DNA of 64,000 bases from Luteimonas arsenica. Its GTDB lineage: Bacteria > Pseudomonadota > Gammaproteobacteria > Xanthomonadales > Xanthomonadaceae. The notes under the pieces are model-generated. The model was not told where the DNA came from, made no database searches, and saw nothing but the letters and a program-made list of their open reading frames with translations. The position numbers and the translations under genes were made by a program. Positions 8,860-17,241 of the stretch are shown piece after piece. The first letter of the stretch is position 1. The number at the start of each line of letters is the position of its first letter. Location: the NCBI RefSeq assembly GCF_004352825.1, contig NZ_SJRW01000002.1, positions 372,001-436,000 on the forward strand, read 5' to 3'.

Positions 8860-9870
8860 ATGGGTGCCGCTTCGCCGTCCCTTCCCGCCCGCACGCCGCC
8901 TGGTGCGATGGCGATCGCCCTCGCCCTGGGCGCGGTCTATGTCGTCTGGGGATCGACCTACCTCGGCATCCGCTTCGCGCTGGAGGGCGGCTGGCCGCCG
9001 CTGCTGATGGCGGGCGTGCGCTTCCTGGCCGCCGGCGGGCTGCTTTACGCGGTGCTGCGCTTGCGCGGCATGCCCGCTCCGACGCGCGCGCAGTGGCGCG
9101 ACCTCTGGATCATGGGCCTGCTGCTGCTTGGGCTGGGCAACGGCATGGTCTGCATCGCCCAGCAGACGGTGTCGTCGGGGCTGGCGGCGGTGGCGGTGGC
9201 CTCGTGCCCGCTGTGGATCGGGCTGTTCGCGGCGCTGCGCGGGGAGCGGCCTTCGCGGCTGGAAACCGTGGGGCTGGCGATCGGCTTCGCCGGCGTGGCC
9301 TGGCTCAATGCCGGCAGCTCGCTGACCGCTTCGCCGGTGGGGCTGGTCGCGCTGCTGGTGGCACCGCTGGCCTGGGCCTTCGGTTCGGTGTGGAGCCGCG
9401 GCCGCGCGCTGCCGTCGCCGTTCATGGCCGCCGCCGCGCAGATGCTGTGCGGTGGCGTGCTGCTGGTGCTGGCCGGCCTGCTGACGGGCGAGCGCTTCGA
9501 GGGAATGCCGACGCCACGCGGCTGGCTGGCGGTGTCCTATCTCGCGGTGTTCGGTTCGATCGTGGCGTTCTCGGCCTACGCCTGGCTGCTGCAGAACGTG
9601 CGCGCCAGCCTGCTCGGCAGCTATGCCTACGTGAATCCGGTGATCGCGGTGCTGCTGGGTACGCTGCTGGCCGGGGAGCGCTTCAACGCCCACGACCTGG
9701 GGGCGATGTCGGTGATCCTGGCCGGCGTGGTCGCGATCACCGTGGCGACCGCGCGTCGGCGCCGACGCGCGGCGGTGCAGCCGGCGCCGTCGACCGTCGC
9801 CGAGCCGATCGCCGCGGCGACCTGTGACGCACCGGCCAGCGTGGCCGCCGAAGGGGAGGCGCGACGATGA
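8860..9870 (+). CDS. EamA/DMT-family transporter (YedA-like exporter)
   Basis: A 336-residue inner-membrane protein with about ten hydrophobic helices in two EamA repeats. The first repeat starts VYVVWGSTYLGIRFALEGG, a phrase typical of YedA/RhtA-like metabolite exporters. Substrates in this subfamily include amino acids and drugs; none can be assigned here. ATG 8860 fits the promoter and gives a usual length; ATG 8908, at the first helix, is an alternative. The C-terminus carries an Arg-rich and then Ala-rich tail. The stop overlaps the next EamA gene by ATGA, so both transporters are co-expressed. Confidence 0.85.
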   Translation: MGAASPSLPARTPPGAMAIALALGAVYVVWGSTYLGIRFALEGGWPPLLMAGVRFLAAGGLLYAVLRLRGMPAPTRAQWRDLWIMGLLLLGLGNGMVCIAQQTVSSGLAAVAVASCPLWIGLFAALRGERPSRLETVGLAIGFAGVAWLNAGSSLTASPVGLVALLVAPLAWAFGSVWSRGRALPSPFMAAAAQMLCGGVLLVLAGLLTGERFEGMPTPRGWLAVSYLAVFGSIVAFSAYAWLLQNVRASLLGSYAYVNPVIAVLLGTLLAGERFNAHDLGAMSVILAGVVAITVATARRRRRAAVQPAPSTVAEPIAAATCDAPASVAAEGEARR

Positions 9871-10775
9871 GCATGGACGCACGCGTCCGCGGCCTGTGGA
9901 TGGCTGTCGGTGCCTTCGTGCTCTGGGGCCTGATGCCGCTGTACTGGCACCTGCTCAAGCACGTGCCCTCGCTGCAGGTGGTGCTGCACCGCGCGCTGTG
10001 GTCGGCGCTGCTGGTGGCCGCCTTCCTTACGCTCACCCGTGGCCGCGGCTGGCTCGGCGCGGTGTTCTCGCAGCCGCGGCTGGCCGGGATGCTGCTGGCG
10101 TCGGGGCTTCTGATCGGCTTCAACTGGAGCCTGTACGTCTGGGCGGTCAACGCCGGCCACGTGGTCGAAACCAGCCTCGGCTACTTCATCAATCCGCTGC
10201 TGAACGTGGTGATCGGCGTGGTGTTCCTGCGCGAGCGGCTGCTGCCGGCGCAGTGGGTGGCGGTGGCGCTGGCGGCCTGCGGCGTGCTCTGGCTGACCGT
10301 CAACTACGGCAGCTTCCCGTGGATCGCGCTGGCGCTGGCCACTTCGTTCGCGTTCTACGGCCTGATCCGGCGCCAGGCGCAGGTGGACGCCGTGGCGGGC
10401 CTGGGCGTGGAGAACCTCTACCTGCTGGTGCCGGCGTCGGCGCTGCTGGCCTGGCTGGAGCTGGGCGGCCACGGCGGGTTCACCGAGGCGCGCTGGGGCT
10501 GGGGCAGCAACCTGCTGCTGGTGCTGGGCGGCGCGCTCACCGCGCTGCCGCTGATCGGCTTCGCCTACGCCGTGCGCCAGGTGTCGCTGACCACGGTCGG
10601 CCTCCTGCAGTACCTGGCGCCGACCCTGCAGCTGCTCTGCGGCGTGCTGGTGTTCGGCGAGGCCTTCGGCCGCGATCGTGCGATCGGTTTCGCGGTGATC
10701 TGGCTGGGGCTGGCGGTGTTCGCCGCCGACGGCTTCATCCGTTCGCGGCGGCGGGTCGTGGCCCAGCAGGCCTGA
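9867..10775 (+). CDS. rarD: EamA family transporter RarD
   Basis: A 302-residue, ten-helix inner-membrane permease of the RarD branch of EamA transporters, whose E. coli member is named after chloramphenicol sensitivity. Recognition rests on the N-terminal phrase GAFVLWGLMPLYWHLLKHVP and on NWSLYVWAVNAGHVVETSLGYFINPL, split here at about residue 100. The substrate is unknown. It overlaps the preceding transporter gene by four bases and ends just before the convergent export operon; no terminator is obvious in the 20-nt gap. Confidence 0.88.
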   Translation: MSMDARVRGLWMAVGAFVLWGLMPLYWHLLKHVPSLQVVLHRALWSALLVAAFLTLTRGRGWLGAVFSQPRLAGMLLASGLLIGFNWSLYVWAVNAGHVVETSLGYFINPLLNVVIGVVFLRERLLPAQWVAVALAACGVLWLTVNYGSFPWIALALATSFAFYGLIRRQAQVDAVAGLGVENLYLLVPASALLAWLELGGHGGFTEARWGWGSNLLLVLGGALTALPLIGFAYAVRQVSLTTVGLLQYLAPTLQLLCGVLVFGEAFGRDRAIGFAVIWLGLAVFAADGFIRSRRRVVAQQA

Positions 10776-10795
10776 GCCGCCGCCGCGAACGTGGC

Positions 10796-12121
10796 TCAGG
10801 CCGCGCGCAGGGCGTCGGTGACCGGCATGGTCGCCGCGCGCAGGGCCGGGAACAGGCCGCCGACGAAGCCGATCGCCAGCGCCCACTTCAGGCCCTCCCA
10901 GAGCAGCCCGGGCGAGACCTTGAACTCGAAGCTGAGCTGGGCGACGCCGCCGGCGAGCGTGGAGGCGGTGTAGCCGTTGAACACCAGCCAGGCCAGCAGG
11001 CCGCCGAGCGCGCCGCCGAGTGCGGCGAGCAGCATGGTCTCCAGCATCACCGCCACCACCACCGGCATGCCGCGGAAGCCGATCGCGCGCAGGGTCGCGA
11101 TCTCCCGCGCGCGCGAGGCGACGCTGGCGAACATGGTGTTGAGCGCGCCGAACACCGCGCCGATGGCCATGATCGAGCCGACCACGATGCCGATGATCCG
11201 CAGCACCTTGGACAGGCCCTCGGACTGCCCCTGGAAATAGGCCAGCGTGGTCTGCGCTTCGACCTGCAGGCGCGGATCGGCGTCGAGGGTGGCCTTGAAG
11301 GCGTTGAAGGCCGAGGCGTCGGCCAGCCGCGCGAACACCGAGGCGCGGCTCGAGCCGCGGCGATAGCTGGTGGCGACCACTTCGGCGTCGGACCAGATCT
11401 CCGACTCCATCGAATCGCCGGACTCGAACACGCCGACCACCGTCCAGGGCTGGTTGCCCAGGCGCAGCTCCGTGCCCGGCTCCAGGCCCGTGAACTGCCT
11501 GCGCGCGCCCTTGCCGACCACCAGTTCGCGCTTGCCCGGTTCGAAGCGCCGGCCTTCGACGAGGCGCACGTTGGGGCGCACCGCCCAGGCCATGTCGCCG
11601 ACGCCGCGCAGCTGCACGCTGCCGTCCTCGTCGGCGCCGCCGCCGCGGATCGGCAGGTTGGCCGCGACCACCAGCTCCGGCGAGGCCAGCGGCCGGCCGT
11701 CGGCGTCGCGCGCGATCTCGGGCGCGCGTTCGATGGCGGTGATGGACTCGCGCGACAGCACCGACATCAGCTCGGCCGAGGAGCCGCCGCGCAGCACGAT
11801 CGCGGTCTGTTCGTCGCCGCTGCTGCTGACCGTGTGCCGGTAGCCCTCGGCCATGGCCAGCAGGGCCACCAGCACGCCGACCACGCCGGCGATGCCGACG
11901 ATCACCACCGACGAGGCACCCAGGCGCTGCGCCAGCGTGCTGACGCCGATGCCGGTCACCGAGGCCGCCTGGCGGCCGCTGCGGGTGGACAGCATCCACA
12001 GCGCGAAGGCCACGGCCACGCCGAGCAGGGCCGGCCAGGGCAGGGCGATCCAGGCCGCCAGGAACACCGCCAGCAGCAGCACCAGGCCGGCGCCGCGCAG
12101 GAACGATTTGAACTTTTTCAT
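10796..12121 (-). CDS. MacB-like ABC transporter permease (second of two)
   Basis: A 441-residue FtsX-type permease. Two extra N-terminal hydrophobic segments (about 8-45) precede the standard first helix (about 70-92), a large periplasmic domain (about 95-320) and three C-terminal helices forming the FtsX domain (about 325-435), with the coupling region SRAREIATLRAIGF. It is the last gene of an adaptor-ATPase-permease-permease operon. AAGGAG lies upstream of the start, overlapping the end of the preceding permease. Families of this layout export peptides, lipopeptides or antibiotics with an outer-membrane TolC partner, which is not encoded here. The substrate is unknown. Confidence 0.85.
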   Translation of the reverse strand: MKKFKSFLRGAGLVLLLAVFLAAWIALPWPALLGVAVAFALWMLSTRSGRQAASVTGIGVSTLAQRLGASSVVIVGIAGVVGVLVALLAMAEGYRHTVSSSGDEQTAIVLRGGSSAELMSVLSRESITAIERAPEIARDADGRPLASPELVVAANLPIRGGGADEDGSVQLRGVGDMAWAVRPNVRLVEGRRFEPGKRELVVGKGARRQFTGLEPGTELRLGNQPWTVVGVFESGDSMESEIWSDAEVVATSYRRGSSRASVFARLADASAFNAFKATLDADPRLQVEAQTTLAYFQGQSEGLSKVLRIIGIVVGSIMAIGAVFGALNTMFASVASRAREIATLRAIGFRGMPVVVAVMLETMLLAALGGALGGLLAWLVFNGYTASTLAGGVAQLSFEFKVSPGLLWEGLKWALAIGFVGGLFPALRAATMPVTDALRAA

Positions 12122-12134
12122 GGCATGCGCTCCT

Positions 12135-13301
12135 TCAGCGGCCCGCGAGGGCGTCGACGATGTTCAGGCGCATGGCGCGGATCGCCGGCAGCGCGCCCAC
12201 CAGCAGGCCGATGCCCAGCATCAGCGCCAGTCCCAGCATCCAGCTCTGCAGGCCCACCGGCGGCAGGCTGATCATGCCGCCGCTGCCGGCCGAGGCCGCC
12301 GGCCCGATCACCGCGGCCAGGCCCAGGCCGAGCACGCCGCCGATCACCACCATCAGCATCGATTCCGCCAGCACCATGCCCAGCACGCTGGTGCTGGAGA
12401 AGCCGATCGTCTTCAGCACCGCCAGCTCCGAGGTGCGCTCGCGCACCGCCTGCGCCATGGTGTTGCCGGTGAGCAGCAGCAGGGTGAAGAACACCGCGCC
12501 CATGATCGAGCCCACGATCAGGCCGATGTCGGCCATCTGCTTGAGCTGCGAGGCCATCGCCGCCTGCTCGCTCATGCTCTTGGTCTCGTGCGGCGAGTTG
12601 GCCGACAGCGCGTCGATCGCCTTGGCCGCGGCGTCGCTGCGGCGCACGTCGGAGACGCGGCTGATGTACCAGCCCACGTCGCCGTCGATGTAGGGCGAGG
12701 ACTCGGCGAAGTAGTCGTAATGCATCAGGATCAGCGCCTCGGTGAAGCCGGCGCTCTTCTTGTCCTTCGCGCGCAGCACGCCGACGATGTCGAACTCCCA
12801 GTTCAGGCTGCCGTCGCTGTTGGGGTAGATGGTCGACTGCAGCGGGATGCGCTGGCCGACCTCCCAGTTGAAGCGCTTCATCATCGTGTCGCCGACGAGG
12901 ATGCCGGTGCGGCTGCGCTTCCAGGCCTCGACCTGGGCCGGATCGACGTCCATCTCGGGATACAGGTCGAGGTAGTTCGGTGCCACCGCGAAGGTGAACA
13001 GCTGGTTCTTCGGATCCTGGTAGGCGCCGCCGAACCAGTTGGCGTGGGTCACCGCCTCGATGTTGTCGATGGCGGCGATCCGCGCCTGCAGCGACAGCGG
13101 CAGGGTCTCGATGAAGGACAGCTTCGACGCGGTCTGCAGGCGCTGGGCGCCGTCGGCGTTCTGGCCGAGCTGGGCGAAGCTGGTGCGGATGCCGTCGAGC
13201 AGGCCGAACAGCAGGAACGCGGCCATGATCGAGGCCAGGGTCAGGAAGGTGCGGGTCTTGCGCCGGAACAGCGCCGCCCAGACCAGGTGGAAGTACTTCA
13301 T
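12135..13301 (-). CDS. MacB-like ABC transporter permease (first of two)
   Basis: A 388-residue permease with a first transmembrane helix at about 20-42, a periplasmic MacB-type domain, and three C-terminal helices with the FtsX coupling phrase [20 protein letters not shown] 13301 has a strong ribosome site (GGAGGAG) upstream, while longer in-frame starts lie inside the ATPase gene. It pairs with the 441-residue permease 13 nt downstream, so the transporter is probably a heterodimer of two different permeases, unlike E. coli MacB, which fuses ATPase and permease in one chain. Confidence 0.86.
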   Translation of the reverse strand: MKYFHLVWAALFRRKTRTFLTLASIMAAFLLFGLLDGIRTSFAQLGQNADGAQRLQTASKLSFIETLPLSLQARIAAIDNIEAVTHANWFGGAYQDPKNQLFTFAVAPNYLDLYPEMDVDPAQVEAWKRSRTGILVGDTMMKRFNWEVGQRIPLQSTIYPNSDGSLNWEFDIVGVLRAKDKKSAGFTEALILMHYDYFAESSPYIDGDVGWYISRVSDVRRSDAAAKAIDALSANSPHETKSMSEQAAMASQLKQMADIGLIVGSIMGAVFFTLLLLTGNTMAQAVRERTSELAVLKTIGFSSTSVLGMVLAESMLMVVIGGVLGLGLAAVIGPAASAGSGGMISLPPVGLQSWMLGLALMLGIGLLVGALPAIRAMRLNIVDALAGR

Positions 13302-13329
13302 GTCGACCTCCTCCGGTTGCCGGTGTGGC

Positions 13330-14028
13330 TCAAGCCGCGTGTGCCTGCTGTTCGACCAGGGTGCCCTTGTCGAGGTGCAGGGTGTGGCTGGCGTACTCGG
13401 CCGCCTTCGGGTCATGGGTGACCATCACGATCGTCTTGCCGTGCTCGCGGTTGAGCTCCTGCAGCAGGCCCAGGATCTCCTCGGCCGACTGGCGGTCGAG
13501 GTCGCCGGTGGGCTCGTCGCAGATCAGCAAGGTCGGATCGGAGACGATCGCGCGCGCGATGGCCACGCGCTGCTGCTGGCCGCCGGAGAGTTCGGTCGGC
13601 TTGTGCGAGGTGCGGTCGGACAGGCCGACGAGTTCGAGCGCGATCTGCGCATTGCGCTTGCGCTGCGCCGCACCGAGCTTCGTCAGCAGCAGCGGCAGCT
13701 CCACGTTCTTCTGCGCGCTGAGCGCCGGCATCAGGTTGTAGAACTGGAACACGTAGCCGACGTTCTGGCTGCGCCAGGTCGCCAGCTGCCCGGCGCCCAT
13801 GCGGTCGATGCGCTGGCCGGCGATGTCGATCTCGCCGCCGGTGGGCGCGTCCAGGCCGCCGATCAGGTTGAGCAGCGTGGTCTTGCCCGAGCCCGAGGGC
13901 CCCATCAGCGCCACGAAGTCGCCGCTGGCGATGTCGAGGTCGATGCCGTGCAGCACCTCGACCTTCTCGGGGCCGCGCTGGTAGGTCTTGGTGAGGTTGC
14001 GGATCGATACCAGGGTGGTCATCGCCAT
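13330..14028 (-). CDS. MacB/LolD-type ABC transporter ATP-binding protein
   Basis: A 232-residue cytosolic ATPase. Walker A is GPSGSGKTT (about 41-49), the signature is LSGGQQQR, and Walker B is [12 protein letters not shown], the last phrase being typical of the LolD/MacB/FtsE branch. It should energise the two downstream permeases. Start choice: M1 at 14028 or M3 at 14022. It lies 30 nt after the adaptor gene and 28 nt before the first permease, in one clear operon. Confidence 0.92.
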   Translation of the reverse strand: MAMTTLVSIRNLTKTYQRGPEKVEVLHGIDLDIASGDFVALMGPSGSGKTTLLNLIGGLDAPTGGEIDIAGQRIDRMGAGQLATWRSQNVGYVFQFYNLMPALSAQKNVELPLLLTKLGAAQRKRNAQIALELVGLSDRTSHKPTELSGGQQQRVAIARAIVSDPTLLICDEPTGDLDRQSAEEILGLLQELNREHGKTIVMVTHDPKAAEYASHTLHLDKGTLVEQQAHAA

Positions 14029-14058
14029 GCTCCGGTGGATGGGTTGGATGGGGAACTG

Positions 14059-15294
14059 CTAGGGACTGGCCACGGCGACCTTGTCGCCGTCGGCCAGGCT
14101 GGCCGGCGGGTCGAGGACGACGGTTTCGCCGGGTGCGACCCCGGACAGCACGCTGCGCTGCGCGCCCGCGCCGCCGCCGGTGGTGACGGTGCGGCGCTCG
14201 ACGCGGTCTTCGCCGGTGACGACGAAGGCCACTTCGGCACCGTCGCGCGAAGCGATGGCCGCGGCCGGCACGCGCACGCCGCGCGGCTCGTCGCCTTCGG
14301 CCTGCTCCGGCGCGCGCTCGAGGAAGCTCACGGTCACGCCCATGTCCGGCACGATCCGCGGATCCTTCTCCTTCAGCGCCACGCGCACCTTGACCGTGGC
14401 CTTGCCGCGGTCGGCGGTGGGAATGATGGCGATCACCTCTGCCGGGATCTTCCAGTCCTGGTAGGCGTTGAGCGTGGCTTCGACCGGCATCCTCGGCTGC
14501 ACGCGGCCGATGTAGGCCTCGCCGACATCGACCTCCACTTCCAGCGAATCCATGTCGACGATGGTGCCGATGCCGGTGCGGGTGAAGCCGCCGCCGGCCG
14601 ACAGCGGCGAGACGATTTCGCCCGGCTGCGCCGCCTTGGCGATCACCACGCCGGCGAAGGGCGCGCGCACGATGGTGTTGTCGACGCCGAGGTCGGCGAT
14701 GTGCAGCTGGTCGCCGGCCACGTCCACCTGGCGCTGCGCCGAGGCCAGCTGCGCGCGCAGCGAGTCGCGGGTGGCGATGGCCTGCTCGTACTGCGCCCGC
14801 GAGACCAGCTGCTGGCCGACCAGGCCCTCCAGCCTGCGCGCATTGGCCTCGGCCTCCTTCAGCTGGGCCTGCACGTTGCCGACCTGGGTGCGCGCCGCGG
14901 CGAGCTGCGCGGCCGAGAGATTGCGTTGGGCGTCGGCGTCGATGGGGTCGAGGGTGGCCATGACCTGGCCTTCCTTCACCGCCATGCCTTCCTCGATCAA
15001 CACCTCGCGCACGCGCCCGGTGATCTTGGCCGAGACCGTGGCCATCCGCCGCGCGACCACGTAGCCGCTGGCGTCGAGCACCGAGGCCGAGGCCGCGCCG
15101 CCGCCGGTGGCGACCGCAGTTGCCGTGCGCACCTCGACCGCGCGTTCGCCGCCCAGCAGCGCCCAGGCGAGGCCGGCGAGCAGCAGCACGGCGACGGCGA
15201 CCGCGAGTCCGATCCACAGTCCGCGGCGCGAGGGCGGAGGCGTGGGCTGGCGGTCGATGCGGAGCTCCCGCAGCAGGTCTGCTTTCGTGTTCAT
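14059..15294 (-). CDS. MacA/HlyD-type periplasmic adaptor of the export operon
   Basis: A 411-residue membrane-fusion protein. A single N-terminal helix (about 26-48) anchors it in the inner membrane. It is followed by a lipoyl-like half motif, a long alpha-helical hairpin (about 120-210, rich in Ala, Gln and Arg), the second lipoyl half and a beta-barrel region (about 250-350). ATG 15294 is chosen over the longer start at 15351 because it directly precedes the cytosolic tail. It would bridge the permeases to an outer-membrane channel. It is the first gene of the minus-strand operon and is divergent from the ABC-2 operon. Confidence 0.88.
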   Translation of the reverse strand: MNTKADLLRELRIDRQPTPPPSRRGLWIGLAVAVAVLLLAGLAWALLGGERAVEVRTATAVATGGGAASASVLDASGYVVARRMATVSAKITGRVREVLIEEGMAVKEGQVMATLDPIDADAQRNLSAAQLAAARTQVGNVQAQLKEAEANARRLEGLVGQQLVSRAQYEQAIATRDSLRAQLASAQRQVDVAGDQLHIADLGVDNTIVRAPFAGVVIAKAAQPGEIVSPLSAGGGFTRTGIGTIVDMDSLEVEVDVGEAYIGRVQPRMPVEATLNAYQDWKIPAEVIAIIPTADRGKATVKVRVALKEKDPRIVPDMGVTVSFLERAPEQAEGDEPRGVRVPAAAIASRDGAEVAFVVTGEDRVERRTVTTGGGAGAQRSVLSGVAPGETVVLDPPASLADGDKVAVASP

Positions 15295-15443
15295 GCGATC
15301 CCCGACGGTGGCAGGGGGCCGAGTGTGACGGCATCGGGCGCGCGCCGTCACCTGACGCCTGTCATGTGCGATGGGTGATCGCCTGGACTGCCGCGGGCGG
15401 GCGGGGCTGCCTAGCCTGTGTCCACACCGGAGGAGGACGGACC
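15295..15443. promoter_or_regulatory. Divergent control region between two ABC export operons
   Basis: The 149 bp between the MacA-like start (minus) and the ABC-2 ATPase start (plus) contain a perfect 8-bp dyad, GTGACGGC (15325-15332) with GCCGTCAC (15344-15351), and right after it TGAC-gcct-GTCA (15353-15364). A candidate -10 for the plus side is TAGCCT (15412-15417), and a strong GGAGGAGGA ribosome site precedes 15444. The dyads could be operators for the DesR-like regulator encoded at the end of the plus operon; this is inference. Confidence 0.45.
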
Positions 15444-16358
15444 ATGGACCACCGCTTCGACATGCCGCTGGCCAGCTTGCAGGATGCCCGCAAGCGCTAT
15501 GGCGCGATCGCCGCCCTGGACGGGGTCGACCTCGAACTGCGTGGCGGCCAGGTGCTGGCCTTGCTCGGCGCCAACGGTGCCGGCAAGACCACCGCGATCT
15601 CGCTGCTGCTGGGCCTGGTCGAGCCCGATGCCGGCCAGGTGCGGCTGTTCGGCCGCGATCCGCGCGAGCTGGCCGCGCGCCAGGGCGTGGGCGTGATGCT
15701 GCAGTCCGGCGCGATCGTCGAGACGCTGACCGTGGCCGAGCTGCTCGACCTGACCCGCAGCTACTACCCGGATCCGCGCAGCGTCGAGGACTGCGCCGCC
15801 ATCGCCGGCCTCGATGGCCTGCTGAAGCGCCGCTACGGCGCGCTCTCCGGCGGCCAGCAGCGGCGCGTGCAGTTCGCGCTCGCGATCTGTGGGCGGCCGC
15901 GGCTGCTGTTCCTCGACGAACCCACCACCGGCCTCGACATCGAAGCGCGGCAGGGCCTGTGGCGCGGCCTGCGCGAGCTGGTGGCCGCGGGCACGTCGGT
16001 GCTGCTGACCACGCACTACCTGGAAGAGGCCGAAGCCCTGGCCGACCGCGTGGTGGTGCTGGCCGGCGGCCGCGTGGTGGCCGACGGCAGCCTTGACGAA
16101 GTGCGTGCGCGCGTCGACCAGCGCCGCATCCGCTGCCGGACCACGCTAGACGCCGCCGAGGTGGCGCGTTGGCCGCAGGTGCGCGCCGCGAACCGCGACG
16201 GCGGGCGGCTGGAGGTCGTTGCCGATGCCGCCGAGGACGTGGTGCGTCGCCTGCTGGCCGCCGATCCGGCGCTGTCGGGGCTGGATGTCAGCCGCGCCGG
16301 CCTCGCCGAGGCTTTCCTCGAAATCACCCGTGATGCGCCCCTGAAGGAGGCCGCGTGA
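15444..16358 (+). CDS. ABC-2 type transporter ATP-binding protein
   Basis: A 304-residue ATPase of the CcmA/DrrA-like class. Walker A is GANGAGKTT, the Q-loop is VGVMLQSG, the signature is LSGGQQRR, Walker B is LLFLDEPTTGLD, and the switch His is in TTHYLEEAE. The last 80 or so residues form the accessory C-terminal domain common to ABC-2 ATPases. ATG 15444 is fixed by a strong GGAGGAGGA ribosome site. The stop overlaps the permease start (TGATG). With the permease it should export a small molecule or lipid-like compound. The neighbouring DesK/DesR-type pair recalls Gram-positive modules that sense membrane or antibiotic stress. Confidence 0.92.
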   Translation: MDHRFDMPLASLQDARKRYGAIAALDGVDLELRGGQVLALLGANGAGKTTAISLLLGLVEPDAGQVRLFGRDPRELAARQGVGVMLQSGAIVETLTVAELLDLTRSYYPDPRSVEDCAAIAGLDGLLKRRYGALSGGQQRRVQFALAICGRPRLLFLDEPTTGLDIEARQGLWRGLRELVAAGTSVLLTTHYLEEAEALADRVVVLAGGRVVADGSLDEVRARVDQRRIRCRTTLDAAEVARWPQVRAANRDGGRLEVVADAAEDVVRRLLAADPALSGLDVSRAGLAEAFLEITRDAPLKEAA

Positions 16359-17134
16359 TGAACACCATCGCCCATGCACCCGTGGCCGCGCGCCCCCACC
16401 CGCTGCTGCGCAGCTACGTCCTGGAAGCGAAGTACGAGTTCCTGCGCCTGCTGCGCACGCCGATCTTCGCGCTGCCGACCCTGCTGTTCCCGGTGATGTT
16501 CTACCTGCTGTTCGGCGTAGCCATGAACCGCGGCGGTGGTGGCGCCGCGCAGTACCTGCTGGCCACCTACGGCGTGTTCGGCGTGATGGGTGCGGCGCTG
16601 TTCGGCTTCGGCGTCACCGTGGCCATGGACCGTGAACAGGGCCTGCTCGCGCTCAAGCGCGCGCTGCCGATGCCGCCCGGCGCCTGGCTGCTGGCGAAGA
16701 TGGCGATGGCCCTGCTGTTCTCGGCCATCGTCTCGCTGCTGCTGGCGGTGATCGCGGGCGTGCTGGCGGGCGTGTCGCTGGCCCCGGGGCAGTGGATCCT
16801 GCTGTGGCTGGTGCACGTGGCTGGCGCGCTGCCGTTCTGCGCCATCGGCCTGTACATCGGCGTGCTGGTGAAGGGTTCGGCGGCGCCGGTGGTGGTCAAC
16901 CTGCTGTACCTGCCGATGTCGTTCCTGTCCGGCCTGTGGCTGCCGGTGTCGATGCTGCCCGGCGTGCTCGCGCGGATGGCACCGGTGTGGCCCTCGTACC
17001 ACCAGGGCCAGCTCGCGCTGAAGGTGGTCGGCATGGATGCGGGCCAGCCGCTGGCGCTGCACCTGGGCGTGCTCGCGGTGGTGAGCGTGGGCTTCTTCGT
17101 GCTGGCCCGCGCGCGCCTGGCGCGGCGCGGCTGA
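16358..17134 (+). CDS. ABC-2 type transporter permease
   Basis: A 258-residue inner-membrane protein with six hydrophobic segments (first at about 35-57 after a cytosolic amphipathic start, last near 232-252). It belongs to the ABC-2 permease family (FPVMFYLLFGVAMN, then FLSGLWLPVSMLP before the final helices). ATG 16358 is preferred over GTG 16355 because GAAGGAGG sits seven bases upstream. The substrate is unknown. Confidence 0.9.
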   Translation: MNTIAHAPVAARPHPLLRSYVLEAKYEFLRLLRTPIFALPTLLFPVMFYLLFGVAMNRGGGGAAQYLLATYGVFGVMGAALFGFGVTVAMDREQGLLALKRALPMPPGAWLLAKMAMALLFSAIVSLLLAVIAGVLAGVSLAPGQWILLWLVHVAGALPFCAIGLYIGVLVKGSAAPVVVNLLYLPMSFLSGLWLPVSMLPGVLARMAPVWPSYHQGQLALKVVGMDAGQPLALHLGVLAVVSVGFFVLARARLARRG

Positions 17135-17241
17135 AGGCCGCCGCGCCCTGCCACGGCGCAGGCGTCGACCCCGGTCCAACTTCCAACTACGGTCGCGATC
17201 TCGCTTCCGTCCCTGACAACGCTTTGAGAAGGATTCATTCC

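Noticed and set aside
9824..12271. Plus-strand open frame of 815 codons over rarD and the MacB-like permease
   Set aside because: It covers rarD out of frame and the permease in antisense; no recognisable domains.
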